64,000 nt of DNA. Source: Chryseobacterium viscerum (GTDB taxonomy: Bacteria; Bacteroidota; Bacteroidia; Flavobacteriales; Weeksellaceae). The position numbers were made by a program, and so were the translations under genes. The stretch covers positions 310,001 to 374,000 of the forward strand of contig NZ_JAPDFT010000003.1 of the NCBI RefSeq assembly GCF_025949665.1, read 5' to 3'. This document shows, piece after piece, positions 33,392-41,375 of this stretch. Each line of letters opens with the position of its first letter. Position 1 is the first letter of the stretch. The notes beneath the pieces are model-generated. The model did not search any database. It saw only the letters and a program-made list of their open reading frames with translations, and was not told the DNA's origin.

Positions 33392-34516
33392 TTATACAAT
33401 AAACAAATCTGAGGCAATTCCATCTGCCATAAACCAATGTTTTTCAGGAATTTTCAAATGATCATTTTCAACGATTAAAATACCTTCTTCTAGTTTTGTT
33501 TTGATTTCTCTCTGAAAATGTTCCAGCAATCGATCTGAAAATTTATTTTTTAAGCTCGTAAGATCCACCCCCCAGATAGTACGTAGGCCAATCATGATCA
33601 TTTCATTGAACTGATCTTCCTTAGAGAGAATTTCTTCTTCTTTGGCTAACAATTTATCATTAAGCTTTTTAATGTATTGCTTGTTATTGGCAACATTCCA
33701 GCTTCTGACATCGAAGCCGTTATAAGAATGTGCTGAAGGTCCTATTCCCAGATATTCCTGGTATTTCCAATAGGAAGAATTATGACGGGAATAGAATCCC
33801 GGTTTTGCGAAATTGGAAACTTCATAGTGCTCAAAGCCGTTATCTTTTAAAAAGTCAGATAAATAATAGAATTCTCTGTTCTGTTCTTCTTCTTTTGGAC
33901 TTTTCACTTTTCCTTTTGAAATCCAGTTTTCCAAAGCTGTTTTAGGCTCAACTGTCAAAGCATAAGACGAAATATGAGGAACTTCCAACGCAATTGTTTT
34001 ATTCAGATTTTCTTTCCAGATCTCAAGATTGGAGGTTGGTGAACCGTAGATCAAATCAATACTCAGGTTTTCAAAGCCAAAATCCTGTGCCCGTTTGATA
34101 GAGCCTTCTGCCTCGGAAGCAGTGTGTGCTCTGTTCATTAATTTTAGATCCTCTTCAAAAAAACTTTGGGTACCAATAGACAATCTGTTCACAGGTGTTC
34201 CAGCTAGCTGCTTTAAAAAACTTTTATCTAAATCATCCGGATTGGCTTCCAGCGTAATTTCAATATCTTTTTCAAAACTGAAATACCGTAACGCCTCATC
34301 AATTAAGGAATTGATTTCATCAACGGAAAGAATAGAAGGTGTTCCCCCTCCAAAATACAAGGATTTCAGAGTTCTGTTCTGTAATTCATCTTTTCTAAGC
34401 ATCAGTTCGGTTTTCATTGCACTAAGCATATCATCCTTGAAATTCAGGGATGTTGAAAAGTGGAAATTGCAATAACTGCACTTTTGTTTACAGAACGGAA
34501 TGTGAATATATATCAT
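33392..34516 (-). CDS. hemW: Radical SAM heme chaperone HemW
   Basis: A 374-residue radical SAM protein, formerly annotated as anaerobic coproporphyrinogen oxidase-like. It opens MIYIHIPFCKQKCSYCNFHF with the CxxxCxxC cluster motif (C9, C13, C16), followed by SLYFGGGTPS, EANPDD and LSIGTQSF. HemW binds heme and delivers it to respiratory proteins. Since the cluster motif starts at residue 9, ATG 34516 must be the start; it directly abuts the T-run of the porP terminator. Confidence 0.95.
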   Translation of the reverse strand: MIYIHIPFCKQKCSYCNFHFSTSLNFKDDMLSAMKTELMLRKDELQNRTLKSLYFGGGTPSILSVDEINSLIDEALRYFSFEKDIEITLEANPDDLDKSFLKQLAGTPVNRLSIGTQSFFEEDLKLMNRAHTASEAEGSIKRAQDFGFENLSIDLIYGSPTSNLEIWKENLNKTIALEVPHISSYALTVEPKTALENWISKGKVKSPKEEEQNREFYYLSDFLKDNGFEHYEVSNFAKPGFYSRHNSSYWKYQEYLGIGPSAHSYNGFDVRSWNVANNKQYIKKLNDKLLAKEEEILSKEDQFNEMIMIGLRTIWGVDLTSLKNKFSDRLLEHFQREIKTKLEEGILIVENDHLKIPEKHWFMADGIASDLFIV

Positions 34517-34522
34517 AAAAAA

Positions 34523-34544
34523 AGCTCTGAAATTTTTCAGAGCT
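34523..34544 (-). terminator. Terminator of porP/sprF, adjacent to the hemW start
   Basis: AGCTCTGAA / TTCAGAGCT stem (34523-34531 and 34536-34544) followed on the minus strand by T7, which ends at the hemW ATG. It lies 24 bp after the porP stop. Confidence 0.8.
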
Positions 34545-34552
34545 CAAATTTA
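34545..34552 (-). promoter_or_regulatory. -7 promoter element of hemW
   Basis: TAAATTTG on the minus strand, immediately upstream of the terminator stem. The predicted transcription start (about 34538) falls within the first arm of the hairpin. Confidence 0.6.
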
Positions 34553-34567
34553 TTTAAATTAAATTAA

Positions 34568-35518
34568 TTAGTATCTAAATCCTCTAGCATTAATAAAGTT
34601 GTCAAAGTTATAACCAAGACCAATCATGAAGCTGTTTCCACCATAGCTCTGGATATCAGATATTCCAAGGTTATAAGTTGCTCCGATCATAAATTTGTTG
34701 AATCTCACTTTTACAATTGGAGAGATACTCAGGTTCTGATTATCAAATCTGTTCTGAACCGTTCTGTAGCTTACCCCGAAAGAGAATGCATTGATATCGT
34801 TAGAGAATGTAGCCATAAGGTTCCAGTCTATCATTCTCGTTGAGTTTGTATTAAGGTTGATCAATGCTGAAGGTGCAATTGTAATATTATCAGCAATGTT
34901 CCAGTTGTATCCTAAGTTTAAGAAGAATTTAATTGGAGAAGGCTCGTAGTTGTTTACGATAGAAGCATCATTACTTAATGCGATATCATTTACGGAAACA
35001 CCCCCGAATAATCCTCTGTAGGTAGCAGCCAAACCGAAGTTTGCATACACCATGAAGATATTACTTTCTTCACCTCTCAACAATGGGTCGCCGCCTTCTT
35101 CAGTATTAATTTTAGAATAATCAAAGTTCATGTTATAGAAGTTAACACTTGTACCGAAAGAGAACTGGTCTTTTCTATCTCCTTCACTACTTAGAGGAAT
35201 AAAATATGAAGCACCAGCTGTGATTCCCCCTGCAGAAATAGGTCCATTACTATCTCTGAATACGGAAATACCAGCACCTACTCTATCAAAGATATTCGCA
35301 TTAATCCCGATTGACTGTACATTCGGAGAATTGTTGAACTTTGAAAATTGTTGTTGATAATTGGCGTTGAGCTGTACGTAATCTGTTTTTCCGTATTGAG
35401 CTGGGTTGAACAGGAACTCACCATCCAAAAGATATTGCTGATAGTATGGTAGTGATTCTTGTGCTTTGTATGCATTTGACAAAAGAGCTAAACATACGAT
35501 AGCATATAGTTTTCTCAT
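34568..35518 (-). CDS. PorP/SprF-family type IX secretion membrane protein
   Basis: A 316-residue outer-membrane barrel. The signal peptide MRKLYAIVCLALLSNAYKAQ is followed by the family hallmark SLPYYQQYLLDGEFLFNPA. Later strands include GISVFRDSNGPISAGG and FMIGLGYNFDNF. PorP/SprF proteins help attach or secrete T9SS cargo such as adhesins, usually near gliding genes; here it stands alone. The start at 35518 is used instead of the upstream TTG 35536, because an exact -7 box lies at 35542-35549. Confidence 0.92.
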   Translation of the reverse strand: MRKLYAIVCLALLSNAYKAQESLPYYQQYLLDGEFLFNPAQYGKTDYVQLNANYQQQFSKFNNSPNVQSIGINANIFDRVGAGISVFRDSNGPISAGGITAGASYFIPLSSEGDRKDQFSFGTSVNFYNMNFDYSKINTEEGGDPLLRGEESNIFMVYANFGLAATYRGLFGGVSVNDIALSNDASIVNNYEPSPIKFFLNLGYNWNIADNITIAPSALINLNTNSTRMIDWNLMATFSNDINAFSFGVSYRTVQNRFDNQNLSISPIVKVRFNKFMIGATYNLGISDIQSYGGNSFMIGLGYNFDNFINARGFRY

Positions 35519-35541
35519 AACAAATCTTGATTTCAATTCAA

Positions 35542-35549
35542 CAAATATA
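35542..35549 (-). promoter_or_regulatory. -7 promoter element of porP/sprF
   Basis: TATATTTG on the minus strand, 24 bp upstream of the chosen ATG. Confidence 0.65.
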
Positions 35550-35569
35550 AAAAAATTCTCAATATATTT

Positions 35570-36643
35570 TTAGTTTTCCAAATAATTTCTCCATTTTTTT
35601 ACAGCATCCGCCATATCTTTGGGCATTGGGCTCTCAAAATATAATTCCTTTTTAGTCGTTGGGTGTATAAATCCGAGGGTATGGGCATGAAGGGCATGTC
35701 TTGGTAAAATTTCAAAAACATTTTTAATAAATTGTTTGTATTTAGGAAGATTTACCCCTCTTAAAGGAGTGTGTCCTTCATATCTTTCATCATTAAACAA
35801 AGTATGACCAATATGTCTGAAATGCGCCCTGATCTGATGGGTTCTTCCCGTTTCAAGTTTACATTCTACCCATGTCATGTATTTGAATCTTTCAAGGACT
35901 TTATAATGGGTTACAGCGTGTTTCCCCTGGCTGCCATCTTCATAAACAGACATCTGCATTCTGTTTTTAGGATGTCTTCCGATATGGCCTCTGATTGTAC
36001 CTTCTTCATCCTGAGGGTTTCCCCATACAAAAGCCCAGTACAGTCTTTTGGTTGTTCTGTTGAAGAATTGTTTTGCCAGAAAGCTCAACGCATACTCATT
36101 CTTGGCGATCACCAGCAGTCCGGATGTATCTTTATCAATCCTGTGAACAAGCCCTACTCTATCAAGATCAGACTTTGCTCCATTCTTTTCAAAATGGAAA
36201 GCCAGCGCATTCACCAATGTTCCGTCCCAGTTTCCGAATCCCGGGTGTACCACCATTCCGGCTTCTTTATCCACTACCACAAGATCATCATCTTCATAAA
36301 TAATATTTACAGGGATATCCTGCGGAATAATGACATTCTCTCTTGGAGGATGGGTAAGCAGTACCGAAATCTGATCTCCCGGTTTCACACGGTAATTCTG
36401 TTTCACCGGAGTACCGTTCACTACAACGTTTCCGGCTCTGCAGGTTTGTGAAATTTTATTCCTTGAAGAATTCTGTCTGTAGATCAAAAGGAACTTATCA
36501 ATTCTTAATGGCTCCTGTTTGCTGTCAACAGTGATATTAAGATGTTCATACAATCCCTTATTTTCCTCGTCAATATCGATGTTTTCAATACTGTTGGAAT
36601 CTAATAATTCTTCATCTAAAAAATCTTCGTTATCTTCTGACAT
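35570..36643 (-). CDS. rluD: RluA/RluD-family pseudouridine synthase
   Basis: A 357-residue rRNA-modifying enzyme. An acidic N-terminus is followed by an S4 domain (PLRIDKFLLIYRQNSSRNKI, residues about 45-110) and the catalytic domain with VHRIDKDTSGLLVIAKN, which holds the nucleophilic Asp, and LETGRTHQIRAHF. The sequence fits the large-ribosomal-subunit RluD group. ATG 36643 (MSEDNED) is preferred to a TTG at 36664. It lies downstream of the PASTA gene on the same strand. Confidence 0.92.
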   Translation of the reverse strand: MSEDNEDFLDEELLDSNSIENIDIDEENKGLYEHLNITVDSKQEPLRIDKFLLIYRQNSSRNKISQTCRAGNVVVNGTPVKQNYRVKPGDQISVLLTHPPRENVIIPQDIPVNIIYEDDDLVVVDKEAGMVVHPGFGNWDGTLVNALAFHFEKNGAKSDLDRVGLVHRIDKDTSGLLVIAKNEYALSFLAKQFFNRTTKRLYWAFVWGNPQDEEGTIRGHIGRHPKNRMQMSVYEDGSQGKHAVTHYKVLERFKYMTWVECKLETGRTHQIRAHFRHIGHTLFNDERYEGHTPLRGVNLPKYKQFIKNVFEILPRHALHAHTLGFIHPTTKKELYFESPMPKDMADAVKKWRNYLEN

Positions 36644-36665
36644 TGTTTTATATTTTTTACACAAA

Positions 36666-36693
36666 AGGCCTCAACATTTTGCAGTTGAAGCCT
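36666..36693 (-). terminator. Probable terminator of the PASTA-domain gene
   Basis: Stem AGGCCTCAAC / GTTGAAGCCT (36666-36675 and 36684-36693) with one mismatch and an 8-nt loop, followed on the minus strand by TTTTGTG. It lies between the PASTA gene and rluD. Confidence 0.5.
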
Positions 36694-36716
36694 GTATTTT
36701 TGATATTAATCTGATC

Positions 36717-37808
36717 TTATTCTACGACTACCTTCTTAGCTTTTGGCTTTTGAACAGGCTGTTGTGTCGTTGTGGAAGCAGCTGGTTTAGCTGTGTGTCC
36801 TGTAGCAGGGGCAGCAGTAGAAGTTTTAGGCTTCTCTGTTCCTGAAGCTGCAGGTTTAGAAGTCGTTGTCTGAGTCTTAGGAGTCTCAGGTTTTGGCACT
36901 TCAGGTTTTGGAGTTTCTCTTCTAGGTACCGGAGCAGGGACTACGGGCGCATCATAACTTGGCTCATTATGTACTTCTTCATATCGTACCGGAGGAAGTG
37001 AAGTATCCACCTTCATACGGTAAATAGAATTCAGCTGCTCTATTTTTGCTCTTAATTCTGCCGGAGTTTTCTTACTGGCCCAAAGGTCAATCTGCATTCC
37101 CTGGTCACGAACATCCCCTGAAGCAGGATCCTGATAATAAATAATATCCGATTCGTCTGTGCTTCCATCTTCATGCTCTACCAATCCAACTTCAAACATA
37201 CTTTTAGTAATGACAGCTCTGGCTTCTTTTACCGTAAGTCCTACTACATTTGGAATAGAAATATTTCTCATAGGTCCTGATCCTACTACTACATCAATAA
37301 CTGAGAATCTAGGTAAACGTGCCCCTGGATTCACTGCATTTCCTTTATATAAAATTCTTAAAAGAGCATCCTTCTGAATACTCGGTTCATAAATGGTATC
37401 TCCAATTTTAAGACCCACCTGATCCAGTCTCTGGAACGCCAGCCCTGAATATTTATTGATAACATCCGGAACGGCAATCGGAGCCCATGTTCTCGGGTTT
37501 ACTGTAAGGTGTACTGTTCTTCCGTCCTTTACACGGGAACCCGGTGCAGGGTAAACCTGAAGAACCTGGAAGGGTCTGTATTTAGGATTATAATTGGCAC
37601 TGTCTACTTCATATTCCAATCCTGTATCATCTAAAATTTTAACAGCGTCATGTATAGATTTATTAACAATATTAGGAACAGGTATTTCCTGACCATGATT
37701 TGTATGGTGTTCCAACCAGCGAAATGTGAGCCATACCAACCCTGCAAAAACACCGATGGCTATTACTAAATTCAGTAAAACTTTCCAATTGAAAAGTGAT
37801 TTAAGCAT
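36717..37808 (-). CDS. PASTA-domain membrane protein
   Basis: A 363-residue protein with one N-terminal TM helix (VLLNLVIAIGVFAGLVWLTF), then PASTA repeats starting IPVPNIVNKSIHDAVKILDD, APIAVPDVINKYSGLAFQRL and ISIPNVVGLTVKEARAVITK, and a Pro/Lys/Thr/Ala-rich tail. PASTA domains bind peptidoglycan fragments or beta-lactams. There is no kinase or transpeptidase domain. It is divergent from ddl, a peptidoglycan precursor gene. ATG 37808 (MLKSLFNWK) is chosen since an exact -7 box lies at 37835-37842. Confidence 0.9.
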   Translation of the reverse strand: MLKSLFNWKVLLNLVIAIGVFAGLVWLTFRWLEHHTNHGQEIPVPNIVNKSIHDAVKILDDTGLEYEVDSANYNPKYRPFQVLQVYPAPGSRVKDGRTVHLTVNPRTWAPIAVPDVINKYSGLAFQRLDQVGLKIGDTIYEPSIQKDALLRILYKGNAVNPGARLPRFSVIDVVVGSGPMRNISIPNVVGLTVKEARAVITKSMFEVGLVEHEDGSTDESDIIYYQDPASGDVRDQGMQIDLWASKKTPAELRAKIEQLNSIYRMKVDTSLPPVRYEEVHNEPSYDAPVVPAPVPRRETPKPEVPKPETPKTQTTTSKPAASGTEKPKTSTAAPATGHTAKPAASTTTQQPVQKPKAKKVVVE

Positions 37809-37834
37809 ACTTAAAAATACTTTAATTATAACCG

Positions 37835-37842
37835 CAAATATA
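37835..37842 (-). promoter_or_regulatory. -7 promoter element of the PASTA gene
   Basis: TATATTTG on the minus strand, 27 bp upstream of the chosen ATG. Confidence 0.65.
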
Positions 37843-37934
37843 GCTAATAATTTTAGAATGGACTTTTTATTTAACACAATTCATTTTTGATCTTAAAATT
37901 TGCCGATTTCCCATATTGCATTACATAAAATGTT

Positions 37935-37942
37935 TAAATTTG
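37935..37942 (+). promoter_or_regulatory. -7 promoter element of ddl
   Basis: TAAATTTG, exact TAnnTTTG, 17 bp before ATG 37959. Confidence 0.65.
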
Positions 37943-37958
37943 CCTTAATTGATACTAT

Positions 37959-38948
37959 ATGGTTATGAACAAAAAAAGTGTTGCCGTAGTAATGGGAGGC
38001 TATTCTGATGAATATGTTGTTTCTTTAAAAAGCGGACAATTGATTTATGATTCTTTAGACAGAAATCTCTATGATGTATATAAAGTAGTAGTCCTTAAAG
38101 ATGAATGGTATTTTTTAGGAGAAAATGATAAAAAATACGAAATCAACAGAGGTGATTTTTCTGTAACATTAGATAATGGAGAAACCTTAAAATTTGATGC
38201 CTGTTTCAATATCATCCATGGAACTCCGGGAGAAAACGGAATTCTTCAGGCATACTGGGATGCAATAGGTCAAAAATATACAGGATGCGATTTTTACCAG
38301 AGTGCTCTTACTTTCAATAAAAAAGATACTCTTGCCGTATTATCAAAGTATGGAATTCCTTCCGCGAAAAGCATCTATTTAAGAAAAGGGGAAGAAATCA
38401 ATGTAGATGAGATTGTATCAGAATTAAATCTTCCGTTATTTGTAAAACCCAACCAATCCGGATCTTCTCTGGGAATCTCTAAAGTAAAAGAAAAATCTGA
38501 ACTGATTGCCGCTACTGAAATTGCATTCAAAGAAGATAATGAAATTCTGATTGAAAGTTTCTTAGATGGAATGGAAGTTTCTGTGGGAGTTATTGATTTT
38601 AAAGGAGAAACTATCGTTCTGGGAATTACAGAAATTGTTCCTACCAATGAATTTTTCGATTATGAAGCCAAATATGAAGGTGCTTCTGAAGAAATTACCC
38701 CAGCAAGAATTGATGACGAAACCACAAAAAGAGTGGAAGAAATTGCTAAAAGAGCATACAATTCATTAGGAATGAGCGGTTTTTCAAGAAGTGAATATAT
38801 TTTAATGAATGGAATTCCTTATATGCTTGAAATGAATACCAATCCGGGATTCTCTCCTGCAAGTATTCTTCCACAACAGGCAAAACACTATGGAATTTCT
38901 ATTATGGATCTTTGTGGAAATGAAGTTGAAAAAGCCCTTAATAAATAA
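37959..38948 (+). CDS. ddl: D-alanine--D-alanine ligase
   Basis: A 329-residue ATP-grasp enzyme that makes D-Ala-D-Ala for cell-wall precursors. The opening VAVVMGGYSDEYVVSLKSG and HGTPGENGILQAYWDAIG fit the family; the ATP-binding LFVKPNQSGSSLGISKV and the C-terminal PYMLEMNTNPGFSPASILPQ with metal ligands are intact. The start is ATG 37959, or ATG 37965 two codons later. It is divergent from the PASTA gene. Confidence 0.95.
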   Translation: MVMNKKSVAVVMGGYSDEYVVSLKSGQLIYDSLDRNLYDVYKVVVLKDEWYFLGENDKKYEINRGDFSVTLDNGETLKFDACFNIIHGTPGENGILQAYWDAIGQKYTGCDFYQSALTFNKKDTLAVLSKYGIPSAKSIYLRKGEEINVDEIVSELNLPLFVKPNQSGSSLGISKVKEKSELIAATEIAFKEDNEILIESFLDGMEVSVGVIDFKGETIVLGITEIVPTNEFFDYEAKYEGASEEITPARIDDETTKRVEEIAKRAYNSLGMSGFSRSEYILMNGIPYMLEMNTNPGFSPASILPQQAKHYGISIMDLCGNEVEKALNK

Positions 38949-39040
38949 TATAGAAGTTAGAAATTAGTGGTTAGAAGTTAGATACAAAATCCATGGCTTT
39001 TAACGGATAATTTACAATTCAAAATCATAACTCGTACAAC

Positions 39041-39505
39041 ATGAAAATTGCTGTTTTCCCAGGGTCATTTGACCCGATTACACTAGGACATTACGATATT
39101 ATAGAAAGAGCAGCCCCGCTATTTGATAAATTAATCATCGCCATAGGGCAGAATTCTCAAAAGAAATATATGTTCCCTCTTGAAAAAAGAATGGAATTTA
39201 TCCAGAATTCCGTAGCAGAATTTCCCAATGTGGAAGTAGATTCATTTGAAGGCTTAACGGTAGACTACTGTTTTGAAAAAAATGCCCAATACATTATCAG
39301 AGGGTTAAGAAACCCTGCCGATTTTGAATTTGAAAAAGCGATAGCTCATACCAACAGAACTTTAGCCCACAAAAAACTGGAAACAGTATTTTTACTGACC
39401 TCTTCAGGGAAATCTTTCATCAGCAGCAGCATCGTAAGGGAAATTATCACCCACGGCGGTGAGTATGAACTGATGGTTCCTGACTCGGTGAGAGTGGAGA
39501 GATAA
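39041..39505 (+). CDS. coaD: Phosphopantetheine adenylyltransferase
   Basis: A 154-residue nucleotidyltransferase of coenzyme A synthesis. GSFDPITLGHYDII carries the (T/H)xGH motif and KSFISSSIVREI the ISSxxxR motif; YIIRGLRNPADFEFE is typical. The spacer from ddl (38949-39040) contains tandem GAAGTTAGAA-type words. The 3' side leads into the inverted repeat of the next gene. Confidence 0.96.
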   Translation: MKIAVFPGSFDPITLGHYDIIERAAPLFDKLIIAIGQNSQKKYMFPLEKRMEFIQNSVAEFPNVEVDSFEGLTVDYCFEKNAQYIIRGLRNPADFEFEKAIAHTNRTLAHKKLETVFLLTSSGKSFISSSIVREIITHGGEYELMVPDSVRVER

Positions 39506-39509
39506 ATAT

Positions 39510-39525
39510 ATAAGTAATGAGCAAT
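39510..39525. repeat. Left inverted repeat of the four-helix-bundle gene
   Basis: ATAAGTAATGAGCAAT, the exact reverse complement of 39924-39939. Similarity extends a further dozen bases inward with one 3-nt gap. It ends 2 bp before the ORF start. Confidence 0.8.
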
Positions 39526-39527
39526 AA

Positions 39528-39902
39528 ATGATGAATAATTTTGATAGGATAGATTTTAACCAGATTTTCAGAGAAAGAACAAAAACCTTTTCTATTGCTA
39601 TCATTAAAACACTTTCTTCATTACCCTATTCGGACGATATTTCAATAATAAGGAAACAAATTATCCGATCAGCCACTTCTGTAGCAGCCAATTACAGAGC
39701 GGTATCCCGGGCCAGATCAGAGAAAGAAAAATTCACTAAAATGTGCATAGTAGTCGAAGGAATTGATGAAACTCAACTTTGGCTTGAAATTATTGAAGAA
39801 TTAGAATATTTAAATCCGGAAAAAATTTTACATTTAAAAGTAGAATGTGAAGAACTTGTAAAGGTTATGACTAAATATAAGTTTAAACTTTCTCAAATTT
39901 AA
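39528..39902 (+). CDS. Four-helix-bundle protein (S23/IVP family)
   Basis: A 124-residue all-helical protein with the family signatures FSIAIIKTLSSLP, IIRKQIIRSATSVAANYRAV and a long helical hairpin LWLEIIEELEY. The family is best known from intervening sequences in 23S rRNA genes and is related to the Avd protein of diversity-generating retroelements. Here it is free-standing between coaD and a TRIC gene, and is bracketed by a 16-bp perfect inverted repeat (39510-39525 / 39924-39939). Starts ATG 39528 and 39531 are both possible. Its molecular role is unknown; RNA binding is inferred from the family. Confidence 0.92.
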   Translation: MMNNFDRIDFNQIFRERTKTFSIAIIKTLSSLPYSDDISIIRKQIIRSATSVAANYRAVSRARSEKEKFTKMCIVVEGIDETQLWLEIIEELEYLNPEKILHLKVECEELVKVMTKYKFKLSQI

Positions 39903-39923
39903 ATGGCATAATTTTTATTATTC

Positions 39924-39939
39924 ATTGCTCATTACTTAT
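39924..39939. repeat. Right inverted repeat of the four-helix-bundle gene
   Basis: ATTGCTCATTACTTAT, exact reverse complement of 39510-39525, 21 bp after the stop codon. Confidence 0.8.
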
Positions 39940-39959
39940 CATTCATACTTATAATAGAT

Positions 39960-40592
39960 ATGCACGAACAGTTCAATTTTGCCATAGAAGTCCTGGGGAC
40001 CATTGCTTTTTCCATGTCTGGAAGTTTTGCAGCCATGCAGAAACGGCTTGATCCGTTCGGAGTGCTTATTATTGCATTTGTAACTTCTGTGGGAGGTGGA
40101 ACTGTAAGAGATCTTTTGCTTGATATTCCTGTATTCTGGATGCATGATATTCTGATGTGTACCCTGATCCTGGTGACCAGCATTTTTTCGATGATATTCA
40201 AATCTCTTGAGAAAAACTTTAAAGTAACCTTGTTTATCTTCGACAGCTTTGGTCTTGGATTATTTACCATTATCGGAGTTCAGAAAGGTCTAAATGCGGG
40301 TATACATCCTATGATCTGTATTGCATTAGGAACCATAACAGGCTGTTTCGGAGGGATTATCCGGGATATATTGCTCAACAGGATTCCTTTGATATTCAGA
40401 AAGGAAATTTATGCTACAGCATGTATTGTGGGAGGAGCAGCATTTCTCCTGATGACCAAATACACTCCGCTTTCTTATACTTTTGTACAGGTTTTTACCA
40501 TTATACTGATTGTTGCCATTCGAACATTTGCCGTCAAATACCATTGGCAGATGCCTAAATTTTATGGTTATGATCAGAACTCAGAAATGTAA
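39960..40592 (+). CDS. Trimeric intracellular cation channel-family protein (UPF0126)
   Basis: A 210-residue membrane protein with about seven TM helices and an internal repeat: FSMSGSFAAMQKRLDPFGVL with SVGGGTVRDLLLD in the first half, and TGCFGGIIRDILLNRIPLIF in the second. This paired GGG-x-x-RD motif defines the prokaryotic TRIC channel family (YicG type). The physiological ion is unknown. It shares a convergent terminator with the downstream gene. Confidence 0.92.
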   Translation: MHEQFNFAIEVLGTIAFSMSGSFAAMQKRLDPFGVLIIAFVTSVGGGTVRDLLLDIPVFWMHDILMCTLILVTSIFSMIFKSLEKNFKVTLFIFDSFGLGLFTIIGVQKGLNAGIHPMICIALGTITGCFGGIIRDILLNRIPLIFRKEIYATACIVGGAAFLLMTKYTPLSYTFVQVFTIILIVAIRTFAVKYHWQMPKFYGYDQNSEM

Positions 40593-40613
40593 AATATATT
40601 TTCACAGATATAA

Positions 40614-40640
40614 AAAAAGCACCTTTTTCAGGTGCTTTTT
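40614..40640. terminator. Bidirectional terminator between convergent genes
   Basis: AAAAAGCACC / GGTGCTTTTT stem (40614-40623 and 40631-40640) with a 7-nt loop; T-runs on both strands. Confidence 0.85.
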
Positions 40641-40657
40641 ATCTTATTTTTTTCTGA

Positions 40658-41227
40658 TTAGAAGAATTTCCCTCTGTTTCTCATATTAGGATTGTGCATA
40701 TGCTTCTGCATGGTTGGCATCTTCAGCTGATCTTTCATCATTTTGATCTGATCCGTCATCATTCCAGCGCTGTCTAATCTTTTGGCTTCTTCCAGTAATT
40801 TCTGCCCTTCCTGTTTTCTTCCTTTAGAAATAGCTGCTGCTGCAAGATTTAAAGTAGCCATCGCTCTGTCATGTTTCATATTCAAACCATATTCCAAAGC
40901 TTTCTTCATGAAAGGTTCTACTTTTGCCGGGTGATCCTGAGCTTGTGTTAGTCCTAGTAAATAGTGAAAATATCCATATTGGGTTTTATGAAGCTGCCCT
41001 TTGTAATCAATTATTTTAGACAACCACTCGCCGGCTTTTTCCATATTTTGTTTTCTTAGTTGCCAGAATGCCAATAGGATATATTCATTTTTAAAGAATA
41101 ATAAGATCGGGATTGCAGCTAAAAGAAAAACAACAATACCCCATCCAAGATTTCTTGTGAAAATCATCAGATAAAGTCCTGCCAGGATAAGAAGTGCCGC
41201 TATTGCAATTTTTATGTATTTATTCAT
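40658..41227 (-). CDS. Membrane-anchored TPR-like protein
   Basis: A 189-residue protein. Two N-terminal TM helices (AIAALLILAGLYLMIF and LGWGIVVFLLAAIPILLFF) are followed by TPR-like helices (LAFWQLRKQNMEKAGEWLSK, YGYFHYLLGLTQAQ, AMATLNLAAAAISKGRKQEG) and a Met/Asn-rich tail. No enzymatic motif is seen. Exact -7 box at 41246-41253. A hairpin repeat element lies upstream at 41281-41373. Confidence 0.78.
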   Translation of the reverse strand: MNKYIKIAIAALLILAGLYLMIFTRNLGWGIVVFLLAAIPILLFFKNEYILLAFWQLRKQNMEKAGEWLSKIIDYKGQLHKTQYGYFHYLLGLTQAQDHPAKVEPFMKKALEYGLNMKHDRAMATLNLAAAAISKGRKQEGQKLLEEAKRLDSAGMMTDQIKMMKDQLKMPTMQKHMHNPNMRNRGKFF

Positions 41228-41245
41228 TATTAAATTTTAGAAGTG

Positions 41246-41253
41246 CAAAGATA
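41246..41253 (-). promoter_or_regulatory. -7 promoter element of the TPR-like gene
   Basis: TATCTTTG on the minus strand, 19 bp upstream of the ATG. Confidence 0.65.
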
Positions 41254-41280
41254 ATAAATTTAGAGCTTAAAGTTCAAAAA

Positions 41281-41373
41281 GTCAATGGTGAATGGTCAAT
41301 TCGCTACGCTTGTTAATTTTGTACCTGTGAGAAATTCACAATTCACTTTGCGAAGCAAAAATTCACTATTGAC
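41281..41373. repeat. Solitary about 93-bp repeat element with terminal inverted repeats
   Basis: It begins GTCAATGGTGAAT and ends ATTCACTATTGAC, a 13-bp inverted repeat with one mismatch. Inside are CGCTACGCTTG and TTTGCGAAGCAAAA, both shared with the tandem units at 62991-63392. It ends 3 bp from the folA stop codon, so it lies in the 3' end of the folA transcript. Confidence 0.8.
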
Positions 41374-41375
41374 AT

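Noticed and set aside
39528..39902. Intervening sequence inside a 23S rRNA gene
   Set aside because: The neighbours are coaD and a TRIC gene; no rRNA sequence is present.
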